A DNA stretch of 64,000 nt from Devosia oryziradicis (GTDB taxonomy: Bacteria; Pseudomonadota; Alphaproteobacteria; Rhizobiales; Devosiaceae), in NCBI RefSeq assembly GCF_016698645.1, contig NZ_CP068047.1, positions 3,073,001 through 3,137,000 of the forward strand. Reading direction: 5' to 3'. The position numbers and the translations under genes are program-made. The notes under the pieces are model-generated. The model was not told the DNA's origin, did no database searches, and saw only the letters and a program-made list of their open reading frames with translations. Positions 44,248 through 53,870 of this stretch are shown piece after piece (position 1 is the first letter of the stretch; the number at the start of each line of letters is the position of its first letter).

Positions 44248-44964
44248 CTACCCGCAGCGCAGCCGCAGCCGCGCCAGATCGGGCACGGATACGTGCCGGT
44301 AATTCTCGATCTCGATTACCCCATCTGCCTTGAGCCTGCTCATCTGGCGGCTCACCGTCTCGATGGTCAATCCGAGGAAATCGCCGATATCGGCGCGGCT
44401 CAGCGGCAGGTCGAAGGTCGTCACCTCGCCGGTGGGGTCGATATGGCTGGCGATGAGATAGAGGAAGCTGGCCACTTTCTCGGCGGCGGTCTTGCGGCCC
44501 AGCGTCACCATCCAATCGCGCGCTTCGTCGAGCTCGCGCAGGGTCTGCAGCATGAGCCGATGTTCCAGCGCCGGATTTTCCCGCACCAGCGCTTCCATGG
44601 CCTCCTTGGACACCAGGCAGAGGTCGACATCGGAGGCAGCCTCAGCCGTGACGCGGCTTTCCTGCGCGAAAAGTCGGCCGACCAGATCGGGGGCAAACTG
44701 CAGTCCGACGACCTGATGACGGCCGTCCTCCAGTACCTTGGAAAGTTTGACCACGCCGCGCAGCACATTGCCGTAGCTGGTAATCGGCTCGGCATCGGCC
44801 AATAGTTCGTCGCCAGCGTCGTGGTGGACGCGTCGGGTATGGCGCGACAGTGCCAGCAGCTGCTCGGGAGACAGCGCGCTGCAAATGCCCTGGTGACGGG
44901 ACTGGCAGCTCTGGCATAGCACGGGGGTAGCCGAGTTGTGGATGTCACTGCGGACGTGCTGCAT
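44248..44964 (-). CDS. Fnr-type oxygen-sensing transcriptional regulator
   Basis: A 238-residue Crp/Fnr protein. Cysteines C17, C20 and C28 (CQSCQSRHQGIC) with C116 (DVDLCLV) fit the four ligands of an oxygen-sensitive [4Fe-4S] cluster. The cyclic-nucleotide-like domain covers about 30-150, and the HTH near 185-210 reads LGLTIETVSRQMSRL, with the E-SR of the FNR recognition helix. The ATG at 44964 follows GGAGA. It probably activates cyd through the box at 40605. Confidence 0.9.
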   Translation of the reverse strand: MQHVRSDIHNSATPVLCQSCQSRHQGICSALSPEQLLALSRHTRRVHHDAGDELLADAEPITSYGNVLRGVVKLSKVLEDGRHQVVGLQFAPDLVGRLFAQESRVTAEAASDVDLCLVSKEAMEALVRENPALEHRLMLQTLRELDEARDWMVTLGRKTAAEKVASFLYLIASHIDPTGEVTTFDLPLSRADIGDFLGLTIETVSRQMSRLKADGVIEIENYRHVSVPDLARLRLRCG

Positions 44965-45131
44965 GGCGTCGTCTCCTGAACTGTCGGAGACAGGCCCGCC
45001 GTGTGCGGATGAGTGCGGCGGGCTGTTCTCGCCGCGGGCATCTCGTCTCCTGACAGCCTCGATATAGGCCTCCCCCGTCAAGCGTTTAAGCCGCGCAACT
45101 GTCGCAGCGCCAACCTGCCGCAGGCACCCTC

Positions 45132-45162
45132 TTGACCTTCCCATGATTGGAAGGTCTATATG
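45132..45162 (+). promoter_or_regulatory. CueR operator and promoter of copA
   Basis: ACCTTCC-N7-GGAAGGT (45135-45155) is a perfect 21-base CueR-type dyad. It lies between a -35 TTGACC (45132-45137) and a -10 TATATG (45157-45162) separated by 19 bases, the long spacing typical of MerR-family promoters. It is 23 bases before copA. Confidence 0.9.
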
Positions 45163-45184
45163 CCTGAGGACGAGGTGAAACACC

Positions 45185-47434
45185 ATGAATGAACACGTCC
45201 ATACCAAGCCCGTTTCCATCGATATCGAAGGCATGACCTGCGCCTCCTGCGTAGCGCGGGTTGAGAAGTCGCTGCTCAAGGTACCTGGCGTCACATCGGC
45301 GTCGGTCAACCTGGCGACCGAGCGCGCCACGGTCAGCGGCGGCGACGACGCCGCGCTGCTCGCGGCCATTGCCAAGGCCGGCTACAAGGGCAGCAAGACG
45401 CCCGAGATGCACCATCACGCCCATGGCGGGCATCAGCATCACGACGAGGATGCGGCCATCCTGCGGCGCGATACCCTGATCGCCGGCGTACTGACCCTGC
45501 CGCTTTTCGTGCTCGAAATGCTCGGCCATCTCTATATGCCGTTCCACATGTGGCTGATGTCCGTCGTTTCGATGGACGTGCTGTGGACGGCCTATTTCAT
45601 CGCCGCCAGCATCGTACTGTTCGTGCCCGGCTGGCGCTTCTTCAAGATCGGCATTCCCGCCCTGATCCGCGGCGCGCCGGAGATGAACTCGCTGGTCGCA
45701 CTCGGTTCGGGCGCCGCTTACCTCTATTCGGTGGTCGCCACCTTCGCGCCGCAGCTGTTGCCCGAAGGCACGCGCTACATCTACTACGAGGCCGCCGCGG
45801 TCATCGTGACGCTGATCCTCGTCGGTCGCTGGCTCGAGGCCCTGGCCAAGGGCCGTACCGGCGAAGCCATCCAGCGGCTGGTGCGCGAACAGGCCAAGAC
45901 GGCCCGTGTGCAGCGCGACGGCAAGGCGGTGGAAGTGGCGATCGAGCAGGTGGTGGCCGGCGATATCATCCTGGTCCGCCCCGGCGAGAAGATCGCTGTC
46001 GATGGCGAGATTGTCGACGGGGCCAGCCATATCGACGAGTCGATGATTTCAGGCGAGCCCCTGCCCGTCTCCAAATCAGTTGGCGCCGATGTCATTGGCG
46101 GCACGCTCAACACCTCGGGCAGCTTCAGCTTCCGTGCCACCAAGGTGGGCGGCGACACGATGCTGGCGCAGATCATCCGCATGGTCGAGGAAGCCCAGGG
46201 CGGCAAGCTGCCGATCCAGGGCGTCGTCGACCAGATCACCGCCTGGTTCGTGCCTGCGGTGATTGCGCTGGCCGTCGCCACTTTCGCGGTGTGGGCCATC
46301 TGGGGCCCCGACCCTGCCTATACGTTCGGGTTGGTGAACGCGGTGGCGGTTTTGATCATCGCCTGCCCCTGTGCGATGGGCCTGGCCACGCCGACCTCGA
46401 TCATGGTCGGTACCGGCCGCGCCGCCGAACTGGGCGTTCTGTTCCGCAAGAGCGAAGCACTGCAGCAGCTGCGCGACGTCAAGGTGGTGGCCTTCGACAA
46501 GACCGGGACGCTGACCCAGGGCAAGCCCACGCTGACCGACCTCATCCTCGATGATGATTTCGAGCATGACGAGGTGCTGGCGCTGGTGGCCGCGGTCGAG
46601 GCGAAATCGGAGCATCCGATCGGCGACGCCATTGTGGCTGCCGCCGAGAAGGCCGGGCTGACCCTCGGTGCCGTTACCGACTTCCAGGCGGTTTCGGGCC
46701 ATGGCGTCACCGCCCGCGTCGATAGCCGGCTGGTCAGCATCGGTTCGCAGCGCCATCTGGGCCATCTCGATTTCTCCGACTTCGCGGAAGCCATCGACAG
46801 GCTGGCCGATGAAGGCAAGACGCCGGTTTTTGCCGCCATCGACGACAAGCTGGCCGCCGCCATCGTGGTGGCAGACACGGTCAAGCCCTCGAGCAAGGCG
46901 GTGATTGCGGCTCTCCATGCCATGGGCCTCAAGACGGCAATGATCTCGGGCGACAACCGGCGCACTGCCCAGGCCATCGCGAGGCAGCTCGGCATCGACG
47001 AAGTCCGCGCCGAAGTGCTGCCGGCTGACAAGGTGGCGACGCTCAAGGGCCTGCGCCAACTCGGCCCGGTCGCCTATGTCGGCGACGGTATCAATGATGC
47101 GCCGGCCTTGGCAGAGGCCGACATCGGCATCGCTGTCGGTACCGGCACCGATGCCGCCATCGAGAGCGCCGACGTGGTGATGCTGGGCGGTGACCTCAAG
47201 GGGGTGCTCAACGCACTCACGGTCAGCCGCGCCACGATGGGCAACATATGGCAGAACCTGTTCTGGGCCTTCGGCTACAACGTGTTGCTGATCCCGGTCG
47301 CAGCGGGCGCGCTGTTCCCCGCCTTCGGCATCCTGCTCAACCCGATGATCGGCGCCGGTGCCATGGCGCTCAGCTCGGTCTTCGTTGTCGGCAATGCGCA
47401 GCGCCTGCGGGCAGTGAAAGGAGTAACCCCATGA
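45185..47434 (+). CDS. copA: Copper-exporting P1B-type ATPase
   Basis: A 749-residue membrane pump that exports Cu(I). One heavy-metal domain at the N-terminus (GMTCASC at 16-22), a His-rich linker (about 77-90), eight membrane helices, the CPC metal site in [13 protein letters not shown], the phosphorylation motif DKTGTLTQG and the [10 protein letters not shown] loop. Its stop overlaps cueR by four bases. Controlled by the CueR operator upstream. Confidence 0.95.
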   Translation: MNEHVHTKPVSIDIEGMTCASCVARVEKSLLKVPGVTSASVNLATERATVSGGDDAALLAAIAKAGYKGSKTPEMHHHAHGGHQHHDEDAAILRRDTLIAGVLTLPLFVLEMLGHLYMPFHMWLMSVVSMDVLWTAYFIAASIVLFVPGWRFFKIGIPALIRGAPEMNSLVALGSGAAYLYSVVATFAPQLLPEGTRYIYYEAAAVIVTLILVGRWLEALAKGRTGEAIQRLVREQAKTARVQRDGKAVEVAIEQVVAGDIILVRPGEKIAVDGEIVDGASHIDESMISGEPLPVSKSVGADVIGGTLNTSGSFSFRATKVGGDTMLAQIIRMVEEAQGGKLPIQGVVDQITAWFVPAVIALAVATFAVWAIWGPDPAYTFGLVNAVAVLIIACPCAMGLATPTSIMVGTGRAAELGVLFRKSEALQQLRDVKVVAFDKTGTLTQGKPTLTDLILDDDFEHDEVLALVAAVEAKSEHPIGDAIVAAAEKAGLTLGAVTDFQAVSGHGVTARVDSRLVSIGSQRHLGHLDFSDFAEAIDRLADEGKTPVFAAIDDKLAAAIVVADTVKPSSKAVIAALHAMGLKTAMISGDNRRTAQAIARQLGIDEVRAEVLPADKVATLKGLRQLGPVAYVGDGINDAPALAEADIGIAVGTGTDAAIESADVVMLGGDLKGVLNALTVSRATMGNIWQNLFWAFGYNVLLIPVAAGALFPAFGILLNPMIGAGAMALSSVFVVGNAQRLRAVKGVTP

Positions 47435-47841
47435 ATATCGGCGAAGCCTCCAGCGCCACGGGCGTTTCGGCCAAGATGATCCGCTACTACGAATCCATCG
47501 GCCTGATCCGCGCGCCGCTGCGGACCGACAGCAACTACCGGGTCTATGGCGAGGACGAGGTACATGTGCTGCGTTTCGTCAAGCGCGCCCGGACGCTCGG
47601 CTTTTCGGTCGAGGAAACCGCCACGCTGCTCGGGCTGTGGCGGGACAAGACCCGGGCCAGCGCCGAGGTCAAGGAGGTGGCGACCGGCCACATCGTGGCG
47701 CTTGAAAACAAGATTGCCGAGCTGCAGGGCATGGTCAAAACCCTCAAGCACCTGGCCCATTGCTGCACCGGCGACAATCGCCCCGATTGCCCCATTCTCG
47801 ACGACCTGGCGGGCGAACACCCGATCTCGAAAGGACACTAG
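47431..47841 (+). CDS. cueR: MerR-family copper regulator CueR
   Basis: A 136-residue MerR-family protein starting at 47431. The HTH is [20 protein letters not shown], a long dimer helix follows, and the C-terminal [16 protein letters not shown] has the two copper-binding cysteines of CueR spaced as expected. It activates copA and its own synthesis in one operon with copZ. Confidence 0.93.
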   Translation: MNIGEASSATGVSAKMIRYYESIGLIRAPLRTDSNYRVYGEDEVHVLRFVKRARTLGFSVEETATLLGLWRDKTRASAEVKEVATGHIVALENKIAELQGMVKTLKHLAHCCTGDNRPDCPILDDLAGEHPISKGH

Positions 47842-47843
47842 AT

Positions 47844-48044
47844 ATGACCGACAAGACCATTTTCACTGTCAACGACATGACCTGCGGCCACTGTGTCGGC
47901 ACGGTACGCAAGGCGCTGGAGGAAGCGCTGCCGGGTGCCGAGATCTCGGTGGACCTGGACACCCACAAGGTGAGCTTCACCGGCGACCGCGCCAAGGGCG
48001 AGGAAGCCATTCGCGAGGCGGGGTATACGCCCGAAGCTGTGTGA
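47844..48044 (+). CDS. copZ: Copper chaperone CopZ
   Basis: A 66-residue heavy-metal-associated domain (MTDKTIFTVNDMTCGHCVGT), with the CxxC copper site (CGHC). A soluble cytoplasmic chaperone handing Cu(I) to CopA. It follows cueR after 2 bases. Confidence 0.9.
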   Translation: MTDKTIFTVNDMTCGHCVGTVRKALEEALPGAEISVDLDTHKVSFTGDRAKGEEAIREAGYTPEAV

Positions 48045-48182
48045 TTGGTGGGCCTCAGCGGCACCAAATCGTCCGGCGTCGCCCGAGGCCCGTCCCCCAA
48101 TGCTCGGAGGGCCACCGGGTTCCTGCGACAAGTTGTGCAGGTGTCCCACCGCAACACCGAACCTGGGTCACCGGTGATCCCC

Positions 48183-48212
48183 AAAAACAAAGGGCGCCCA
48201 GTGGGCGCCCTT
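48183..48212 (-). terminator. Intrinsic terminator of the sugar ABC operon
   Basis: AAGGGCGCCC (48190-48199) and GGGCGCCCTT (48203-48212) form a perfect 10-bp stem with a 3-base loop; on the minus strand it is followed by TGTTTTTGG. It lies 25 bases after the stop of the binding-protein gene at 48238. The stretch 48045-48182 shows no gene. Confidence 0.85.
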
Positions 48213-48237
48213 CGCATTTCCGTTCCGCGTTGGGAGA

Positions 48238-49188
48238 TCAGAACGGGCTTTCCGGATCGAGGAACTCGGCAGCGTTGTCCTTGGTGATGACGGTCGAGTC
48301 CAGGATATAGCGACCGGCAACCTGGATGCCGCCGGTGAAGTGCGAGGTGGTCAGCTCGATGGCCGTGGCGATCATGGCCGGGCTGTAGCTGACGTCGATC
48401 GGGGTCAGGGCGCTGCCATCGGCAACGGCCTGCAGGATCTGCTGCATGCCGGCGCCGCCGACGATGAACATCTCGTCTTCACGGCCAGCCTGCTTGATGG
48501 CTTCGATGGCGCCCAGGGCGATGTCGTCGTCCTGTGCCCAGACACCCTTGATGTCGGGGAAGCGGGTCAGGAAGTCCTGCATCACCTTGAAGCCGTCATC
48601 GCGGTTCCAGTTGGCGAATTCGTCGTCGAGCACCTTGATGTTGGTGCCTTCGATGCCGGCCATGAAGGCGTCGAAGCGCTGCGCGTCGATCGGGATCGGC
48701 AGGCCGCGCAGGATGACGATGTTGCCGCCGTCGGGCATGACTTCCTTGAAGTATTCAGCCGAGTTGGCGCCCAGGCCCGGATTGTCGCCGGCCACGTAGA
48801 GGTTCTCCACGCCGTCGATCGACAGCTGGCGGTCCACCACGGTGACGAACTTGCCGGCATCCTTGACCTGCTTGATGGCCGAGGTCATCGCGTCCGGGTC
48901 GCCGGGCAGGATCACCAGGGCATCGATGCCGCGGGTGGCGACCATGTCTTCGATATCGGCGATCTGCTTGGGAGCGTCGGGCGCCGAGGCAAAGACGAAC
49001 TCGACGTCCGGATAGGTGGTGCCTAGGCGTTCGATAGCCTGCTGGGCGAAGTAGTTGACGCCACCGGTCCAGCCATGGTCGGCCGCCGGCACGGAAACGC
49101 CGATGGTCACCTTGTCCTGGGCGACAGCCGCCCCGGTCAGGCCGCCGACGAGAACCGTCGCTGCCATGAGGGATTTAGCTAGTTTCAT
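48238..49188 (-). CDS. Sugar ABC transporter substrate-binding protein
   Basis: A 316-residue periplasmic protein of the RbsB/xylose type. Signal peptide MKLAKSLMAATVLVGGLTGA with cleavage near AVAQ. The sugar-binding fold begins KVTIGVSVPAADHGWTGGV and has the usual VILPGDPDAM and VVDRQLS blocks. GGAGG precedes the ATG at 49188. It is the last gene of the operon; the sugar is unknown. Confidence 0.88.
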   Translation of the reverse strand: MKLAKSLMAATVLVGGLTGAAVAQDKVTIGVSVPAADHGWTGGVNYFAQQAIERLGTTYPDVEFVFASAPDAPKQIADIEDMVATRGIDALVILPGDPDAMTSAIKQVKDAGKFVTVVDRQLSIDGVENLYVAGDNPGLGANSAEYFKEVMPDGGNIVILRGLPIPIDAQRFDAFMAGIEGTNIKVLDDEFANWNRDDGFKVMQDFLTRFPDIKGVWAQDDDIALGAIEAIKQAGREDEMFIVGGAGMQQILQAVADGSALTPIDVSYSPAMIATAIELTTSHFTGGIQVAGRYILDSTVITKDNAAEFLDPESPF

Positions 49189-49240
49189 TCGTAGTCCTCC
49201 CGAAAGTGCCCTTGGTTGGGCGATGTAAATGGTTGTCTGG

Positions 49241-50245
49241 TCAGGCCGTGCGACGGCCGCGTTGCAGCAGCACTGCCAGAATGATGATGACGCCCTGGAA
49301 GGCCCCGTTGAGATAGGGGCTGATGAGGCTTTGCAGGTTGAGGATGTTGCCGATGAGCCCGAGGATCACGACGCCGACCACGGTGCCCCAGATGCGGCCA
49401 TAGCCACCCTTGAGGGTCGTGCCGCCGATGATCACGCCGGCAATGGCTTCGAGTTCCCAGAGCACGCCCGTGGTGCTGGAGGCCGAGCCGAGGCGCGGGA
49501 CATAGAGCAGCACGGCGACGCCCACCAGGATGCCCTGGAGGATGTAGGTCATCAGCCGCACATTATCGACATTGATCGAGGAGTAGCGGGCGACCTGCTC
49601 GTTGGAGCCGATGGCGGCGCAGTAGCGGCCGAAGGCGGTGTAGCGCATGACCAGCTCGCCGCCGATCGCGACCAGCGCGAAGACGATGATCGGCCATGGC
49701 ACGCCGAGCAGGCCATCGTAGTAGACCGGGCGATAGACGTCGGCGACTTCGAAGTTCAGCGACAGCGTGCCGCCATTGGCGAGGAACGTCACCAGCGAGC
49801 GGAAGATGCCCATGGTGCCCAAGGTCACGATGAACGCTTCGATGCGGCCGCGGGTGATCATCACGCCGTTGAACACGCCGGCCACGCCACCGAGCAGGAT
49901 GCCCGCCGCCATGCCCGCCAGCACGACGCTCCAGCCGATGCCCATGCTGGGGATGAGCCAGTTCATCACCATGATCATGACGCCGGCAATGACCGCGGCC
50001 ATCGAACCCACCGACAGGTCGAGCCCGCCAGAGGTGATGACGAATGTCGCGCCGATGGCGATGATGCCGATGAAGCTCGAGCGCGCCAGGACGTTGGTCA
50101 GGTTGTTGTAGGTCAGGAAGTTCTCGTTGAGCGTGATGCCCAGCAGGATGAGCATGGCCAGCGCCAGCAGCGGGCCGACGGTCTTGAGGTCGACGCGGAA
50201 GCCGCGCGAGGGTTTTGCGGCCGTATCAGGCGCTGATGCGGTCAT
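49241..50245 (-). CDS. Sugar ABC transporter permease
   Basis: A 334-residue RbsC-type permease with about eight to ten hydrophobic segments. Family blocks are FVITSGGLDLSVGSMAAVIA, VTLGTMGIFRSLVTFLANGG and VIIGGTTLKGGYGRIWG. The ATG at 50245 lies inside the end of the ATPase gene (20-base overlap); a GTG at 50254 is also possible. A single permease gene suggests a homodimer. Confidence 0.88.
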   Translation of the reverse strand: MTASAPDTAAKPSRGFRVDLKTVGPLLALAMLILLGITLNENFLTYNNLTNVLARSSFIGIIAIGATFVITSGGLDLSVGSMAAVIAGVMIMVMNWLIPSMGIGWSVVLAGMAAGILLGGVAGVFNGVMITRGRIEAFIVTLGTMGIFRSLVTFLANGGTLSLNFEVADVYRPVYYDGLLGVPWPIIVFALVAIGGELVMRYTAFGRYCAAIGSNEQVARYSSINVDNVRLMTYILQGILVGVAVLLYVPRLGSASSTTGVLWELEAIAGVIIGGTTLKGGYGRIWGTVVGVVILGLIGNILNLQSLISPYLNGAFQGVIIILAVLLQRGRRTA

Positions 50246-51767
50246 GATGCTCACTCTGTTTGATGCCTGCGGCGTACCGCATGATTTCCGATTCCGTGAT
50301 TTCGGCGCCTTCGAGCACGCCGGCCAGGCGCCCCTCGCGCATCACCACCACGCGATGGCTGAGGCCGATCACCTCCTGCATTTCCGAGGAGATGAGGATG
50401 ATCGATTTGCCCTCGGCGGCCAGGGCGGCGATGATGTGATAGATCTGCTGCTTGGTGCCCACGTCGATGCCGCGCGTCGGTTCATCCATGATGATGATGT
50501 CCGGCTCGCTTTCCATGGTCTTGCCGAGCATCAGCTTCTGCTGGTTGCCGCCTGACAGGCGGCCCACGGCGACCGCAGCGTCGCGCGCCCGGATGTCGAA
50601 GCGGCGCACCGCGCGCTCGAGCGCCCGGGTCTCACTGGAACCATCAAGGAACCCGGCCTTGATATGCTTTTTCAGCGTCAGCAGGGTGAGGTTCGGCCGC
50701 AGTCCCATGTTGAGCAGCAGACCCTTGCCCTTGCGGTCCTTGGTCATATAGGCGAGGCCGGCATCGACCGACTGCGCGACGCGCGAGAAGTTGGCCGGCT
50801 TGCCGTTGAGGGTGATGTCGCCGCCGCTGCGATGGGTGAGGCCAACCACGGCCTCGGCAACGGCGGTGCGGCCTGAGCCGATGAGCCCGGCAAAGCCCAG
50901 GATTTCGCCCTTGCGCAGGTCGAACGAGATATCCTTGACGCCCTTGGCGACCAGATTGCGCACGCCCAGTACCACCGGCGCGTCGACGTCGGGCTCGTGC
51001 TTGGGTGGGTAGAGGTTGGAAAGTTCGCGGCCCACCATCATCTGGGCGATGGAATCGGGCGTCAGCGCCTCGGTGCCGACAGTGGCGATCAGCTGGCCGT
51101 CGCGCAGTACGGTGACGCGGTTTGCCAGCGCCATGATCTCGTCGAGCTTGTGGGAAATGAAGATCACCGCCACGCCGCGCGCCGTTAGGCGGCGGATCTG
51201 CTCGAACAGGGTCTCGGTTTCTCCTACCGACAAAACGGCGGTCGGCTCGTCCATGATCAGCACACGGGCGTCGCGGCTGATCGCCTTGGCGATCTCGACC
51301 ATCTGCTTGTCGGCGACCGAGAGCGTGTTGATGCGTGCATCGGGATCGACATGCACATGCAGCATTTCCATTACGGCATGGGCGCGCCTGCGCATCTCGC
51401 CGATGTCCAGGAAGCCGAAGCGCTTGAGCTCGCGGCCCAGGAAAATCGACTCGGCAACCGTCAGGTGCTCGGCCAGGTTCTGCTCCTGGTGGATGAGCAC
51501 GATGCCCAGGGACTCTGCGGCGCCGTTGGGCGGCAGGACAACCGTCTGACCATCGAAGCTGATGGAGCCTGAGGTTGGCTGCTCGATGCCGCTGAGAATC
51601 TTGATGAGGGTCGATTTGCCCGCGCCGTTCTCGCCGATGATGGCGTGGACTTCGCCGGGGCGGATGTCGAAGTCGACGCTGAACAGCACCGGAATCTCGC
51701 CGAACGACTTCGATATCCTGTTGGCTGACAGGATGATCGGCGCGGGCGTGCCTTCGGCGCTGGACAT
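50226..51767 (-). CDS. Sugar ABC transporter ATPase (double domain)
   Basis: A 513-residue RbsA/XylG-type ATPase. Walker A is GENGAGKST in domain 1, with the VLIMDEPTAVLS Walker B; domain 2 carries the usual degenerate P-loop (GLIGSGRTAV) and LSGGNQQKLMLGKTM. The ATG at 51767 follows GGAGGGG. First gene of the operon, divergent from the LacI-family gene. Confidence 0.89.
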   Translation of the reverse strand: MSSAEGTPAPIILSANRISKSFGEIPVLFSVDFDIRPGEVHAIIGENGAGKSTLIKILSGIEQPTSGSISFDGQTVVLPPNGAAESLGIVLIHQEQNLAEHLTVAESIFLGRELKRFGFLDIGEMRRRAHAVMEMLHVHVDPDARINTLSVADKQMVEIAKAISRDARVLIMDEPTAVLSVGETETLFEQIRRLTARGVAVIFISHKLDEIMALANRVTVLRDGQLIATVGTEALTPDSIAQMMVGRELSNLYPPKHEPDVDAPVVLGVRNLVAKGVKDISFDLRKGEILGFAGLIGSGRTAVAEAVVGLTHRSGGDITLNGKPANFSRVAQSVDAGLAYMTKDRKGKGLLLNMGLRPNLTLLTLKKHIKAGFLDGSSETRALERAVRRFDIRARDAAVAVGRLSGGNQQKLMLGKTMESEPDIIIMDEPTRGIDVGTKQQIYHIIAALAAEGKSIILISSEMQEVIGLSHRVVVMREGRLAGVLEGAEITESEIMRYAAGIKQSEHHDRISA

Positions 51768-51827
51768 AGCTGAACCCCTCCCCCGGACGCTGGCGGCTGA
51801 CCCGCTTCTTCGTCCTTGAGCGAGTGA

Positions 51828-51862
51828 TGTAAAGGTTTTCATGAATGATGTAAAGGTTTACA
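51828..51862. promoter_or_regulatory. Tandem LacI-type operators
   Basis: TGTAAAGGTTTACA (51849-51862) is a perfect palindrome. A near copy, TGTAAAGGTTTTCA, lies at 51828-51841, exactly 21 bases away (two helical turns). They are in the divergent region between the ABC operon and the LacI-family gene, the expected targets of that regulator. Confidence 0.75.
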
Positions 51863-51971
51863 CAATTCGAAATCTGTATAACCGTGTGCCGTAGGTCTGG
51901 CGCAACCCGCGCCTTCTGCTAAGGCAACAAAAGCGGGACGCCGAGCCGGTTCGCGCGGGGCGGAGCGCCAA

Positions 51972-53015
51972 TTGCAGCATCAGAAGCTGGCCACCATCGA
52001 GGACGTTGCGGCGATCGCCGGCGTATCCATCGCCACGGTCAGCCGCGCCATCAACGAGCCGACCAAGGTGGCCGACGAAACGCGACGGCGCGTCAACGAA
52101 GCCATCGCCCGCACCGGCTACACCACCAATGCCATGGCGCGCTCGCTGCGCATGCGGCGCTCCAACATGATTCTGATCCTGGCGCCCGATGTGGGCGACC
52201 CGAACTTTTCCAACATCCTGGTCGGGCTCGAGACGGAGGCCAGCAAGCGCGGCTATGGCGTCCTGATCGGCAACACGCAGAACGATGCCACCCGCGAAAC
52301 CGATTATCTGCGCTTCATCAGTTCCAACCAGGCCGATGGCCTGATCCTGTTTACCGGCCACCTGCCCTATGGCTTCGGCAGCGAGGGCGGGGAAACGCGC
52401 CTGCCGCCTATCGTCGCGGTCAACGAGCCGGTGCCCAATAGCGACGTGCCGTTTGTAGGCGTCGACAATTTCGAGGGCGCCCGCGTGGCAGCCGAGCACC
52501 TGATCTCGCAGGGGCACCGTCGCATCGCCTTTATCGGCCACTCCACCAGCAAGGCCGTCAACCAGTTACGCGAGCAGGGCTATCGCGCCGCCTTGCTGGG
52601 CGCAGGCATCACCGTCGATACGCGGCTGATCCTGGATGGCGACGGCACCACCGAGTCTGGGCGCGCCGCCGCCGAGCAGATGTTCGTGCGCGACCTGCTG
52701 CCCACCGCATTTCTATGCGTCAACGATGCGACCGCGCTGGGCGTCATCATCTCGCTCAATGCCCGCAAATACGACCTGCCGCGCCAGTTTTCGGTGATGG
52801 GCTTTGACGACATTTCCTTTGCCAGCTTCGTCACGCCGTCGCTGACCACCATGAAGCAGCCACGCCTCAAGATCGGCGAGGAAGCGATGGACCTGCTGCT
52901 GGCTTTGCTGGAAGGCAAGAAGCCACGCCGGTCCGAAGTGTTGCTGCGCGCCGAACTCATCGTGCGGAATTCGGTCAGCCGGCCGGAAGGGAGCGACCAT
53001 GCCAGACGATCGTAG
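51972..53015 (+). CDS. LacI-family transcriptional regulator (TTG start)
   Basis: A 347-residue LacI/GalR regulator. The HTH (ATIEDVAAIAGVSIATVSRA) and hinge are followed by the sugar-binding domain. No ATG exists before the HTH, so the start is the TTG at 51972, 6 bases after GGAG. It presumably represses the divergent sugar ABC operon through the operators at 51828-51862. Confidence 0.88.
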   Translation: MQHQKLATIEDVAAIAGVSIATVSRAINEPTKVADETRRRVNEAIARTGYTTNAMARSLRMRRSNMILILAPDVGDPNFSNILVGLETEASKRGYGVLIGNTQNDATRETDYLRFISSNQADGLILFTGHLPYGFGSEGGETRLPPIVAVNEPVPNSDVPFVGVDNFEGARVAAEHLISQGHRRIAFIGHSTSKAVNQLREQGYRAALLGAGITVDTRLILDGDGTTESGRAAAEQMFVRDLLPTAFLCVNDATALGVIISLNARKYDLPRQFSVMGFDDISFASFVTPSLTTMKQPRLKIGEEAMDLLLALLEGKKPRRSEVLLRAELIVRNSVSRPEGSDHARRS

Positions 53016-53346
53016 CGAGTTACTGTTCTCTTATGGCACGCTGCAACTGCCCGAGGTGCAACTGGCGCAGTTCAAACGCCTACTTGAGGGCGAGGACGAC
53101 GCCATGCCCGGCTTTGGCCAATCAATGGTCGAGATCACCGACCCCGAAGTGTTGCGCAAGAGCGGCCAGCGCTTCCACCCCATCGTCATCAGGACCGGCG
53201 ACCCCGCCGACAGCGTCGCCGGCAAGGTCTTCGCCGTTACTCCGGCCGAACTTGATGCGGCGGATGAATACGAAGTTTCCGACTACAAGCGCGAACTGGT
53301 GACGCTCGCCTCCGGCCGGGCTGCGTGGGTGTATGTGAAGGCTTAG
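52999..53346 (+). CDS. Gamma-glutamylcyclotransferase-like protein
   Basis: A 115-residue GGCT/AIG2-like protein. The FSYGTLQLPEVQL start is the substrate-binding YGTL motif, and the catalytic acid is probably in AADEYEVSDY. Such enzymes release 5-oxoproline from gamma-glutamyl compounds, but the small bacterial versions are mostly uncharacterised. It overlaps the end of the LacI gene by 17 bases. Confidence 0.78.
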   Translation: MPDDRSELLFSYGTLQLPEVQLAQFKRLLEGEDDAMPGFGQSMVEITDPEVLRKSGQRFHPIVIRTGDPADSVAGKVFAVTPAELDAADEYEVSDYKRELVTLASGRAAWVYVKA

Positions 53347-53399
53347 GAACGAGCGTGGCCGGTCTTCATCTCTCCGTTTTGGGCGAGAGGTGGTAGCCC

Positions 53400-53753
53400 T
53401 CACATCCCATGCTTGGCCAACCAGGCCTGCATCCAGGCGATTTCTTCTTCCTGCGCCTTGATCACACCTTCGGCCAGCGCCTTGACCTCGGGGTCGGTGC
53501 CGTGTTCCAGCACGACCCGCGCCATGTCTACCGCACCCTGGTGATGGGGGATCATGCCGCGGATAAAGTCCACATCGGCATCGCCGGAATATTCGATATC
53601 CATATCGGTGTGCATCTTGGCATTGGCAGCCTTGTAGCCCTCCGTGGCCGCGCTCCCTGTCCCAGCGGCCATGCCGTGTCCGGCATGATCCTGTGACCAG
53701 GCCGGGGCGACCAGAGCGAGTGCAAGGGCAGATGTGAGCAGCAAGGTCTTCAT
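53400..53753 (-). CDS. DUF305 periplasmic protein (copper-linked)
   Basis: A 117-residue protein with signal peptide [20 protein letters not shown]. The DUF305 domain has [20 protein letters not shown] and the C-terminal [17 protein letters not shown]305 proteins are His- and Met-rich periplasmic proteins often induced by copper. A CueR-like dyad lies just upstream (53792-53812), supporting a copper role. Confidence 0.85.
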   Translation of the reverse strand: MKTLLLTSALALALVAPAWSQDHAGHGMAAGTGSAATEGYKAANAKMHTDMDIEYSGDADVDFIRGMIPHHQGAVDMARVVLEHGTDPEVKALAEGVIKAQEEEIAWMQAWLAKHGM

Positions 53754-53791
53754 GTCGGAACTCCAGTATCGAGGCTGATGCAGGCTTGTGC

Positions 53792-53815
53792 AGCTTTCCC
53801 CAATGGGAAGGTCAA
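53792..53815 (-). promoter_or_regulatory. Candidate second CueR operator, upstream of the DUF305 gene
   Basis: On the minus strand TTGACCTTCCCATTGGGGAA and AGCT carry the left half-site ACCTTCC (7/7) and a degenerate right half-site GAAAGCT (5/7) with 7 bases between, as in the copA site. The -35 TTGACC is identical. The -10 at the 19-base spacing would be CACAAG, which is weak. Confidence 0.5.
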
Positions 53816-53840
53816 GCGCGTTGACATCGCTACCTCTCAT

Positions 53841-53870
53841 TTGTTACTTAATATTATGCTTAACCAACAA
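53841..53870. promoter_or_regulatory. Dyad at the start of arsR-type gene 1
   Basis: TTGTT-N2-TTAA-N8-TTAA-N2-AACAA is a symmetrical dyad overlapping the start codon at 53856. ArsR-family repressors commonly bind such AT-rich dyads over their own promoters, so autoregulation is plausible. Confidence 0.45.
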
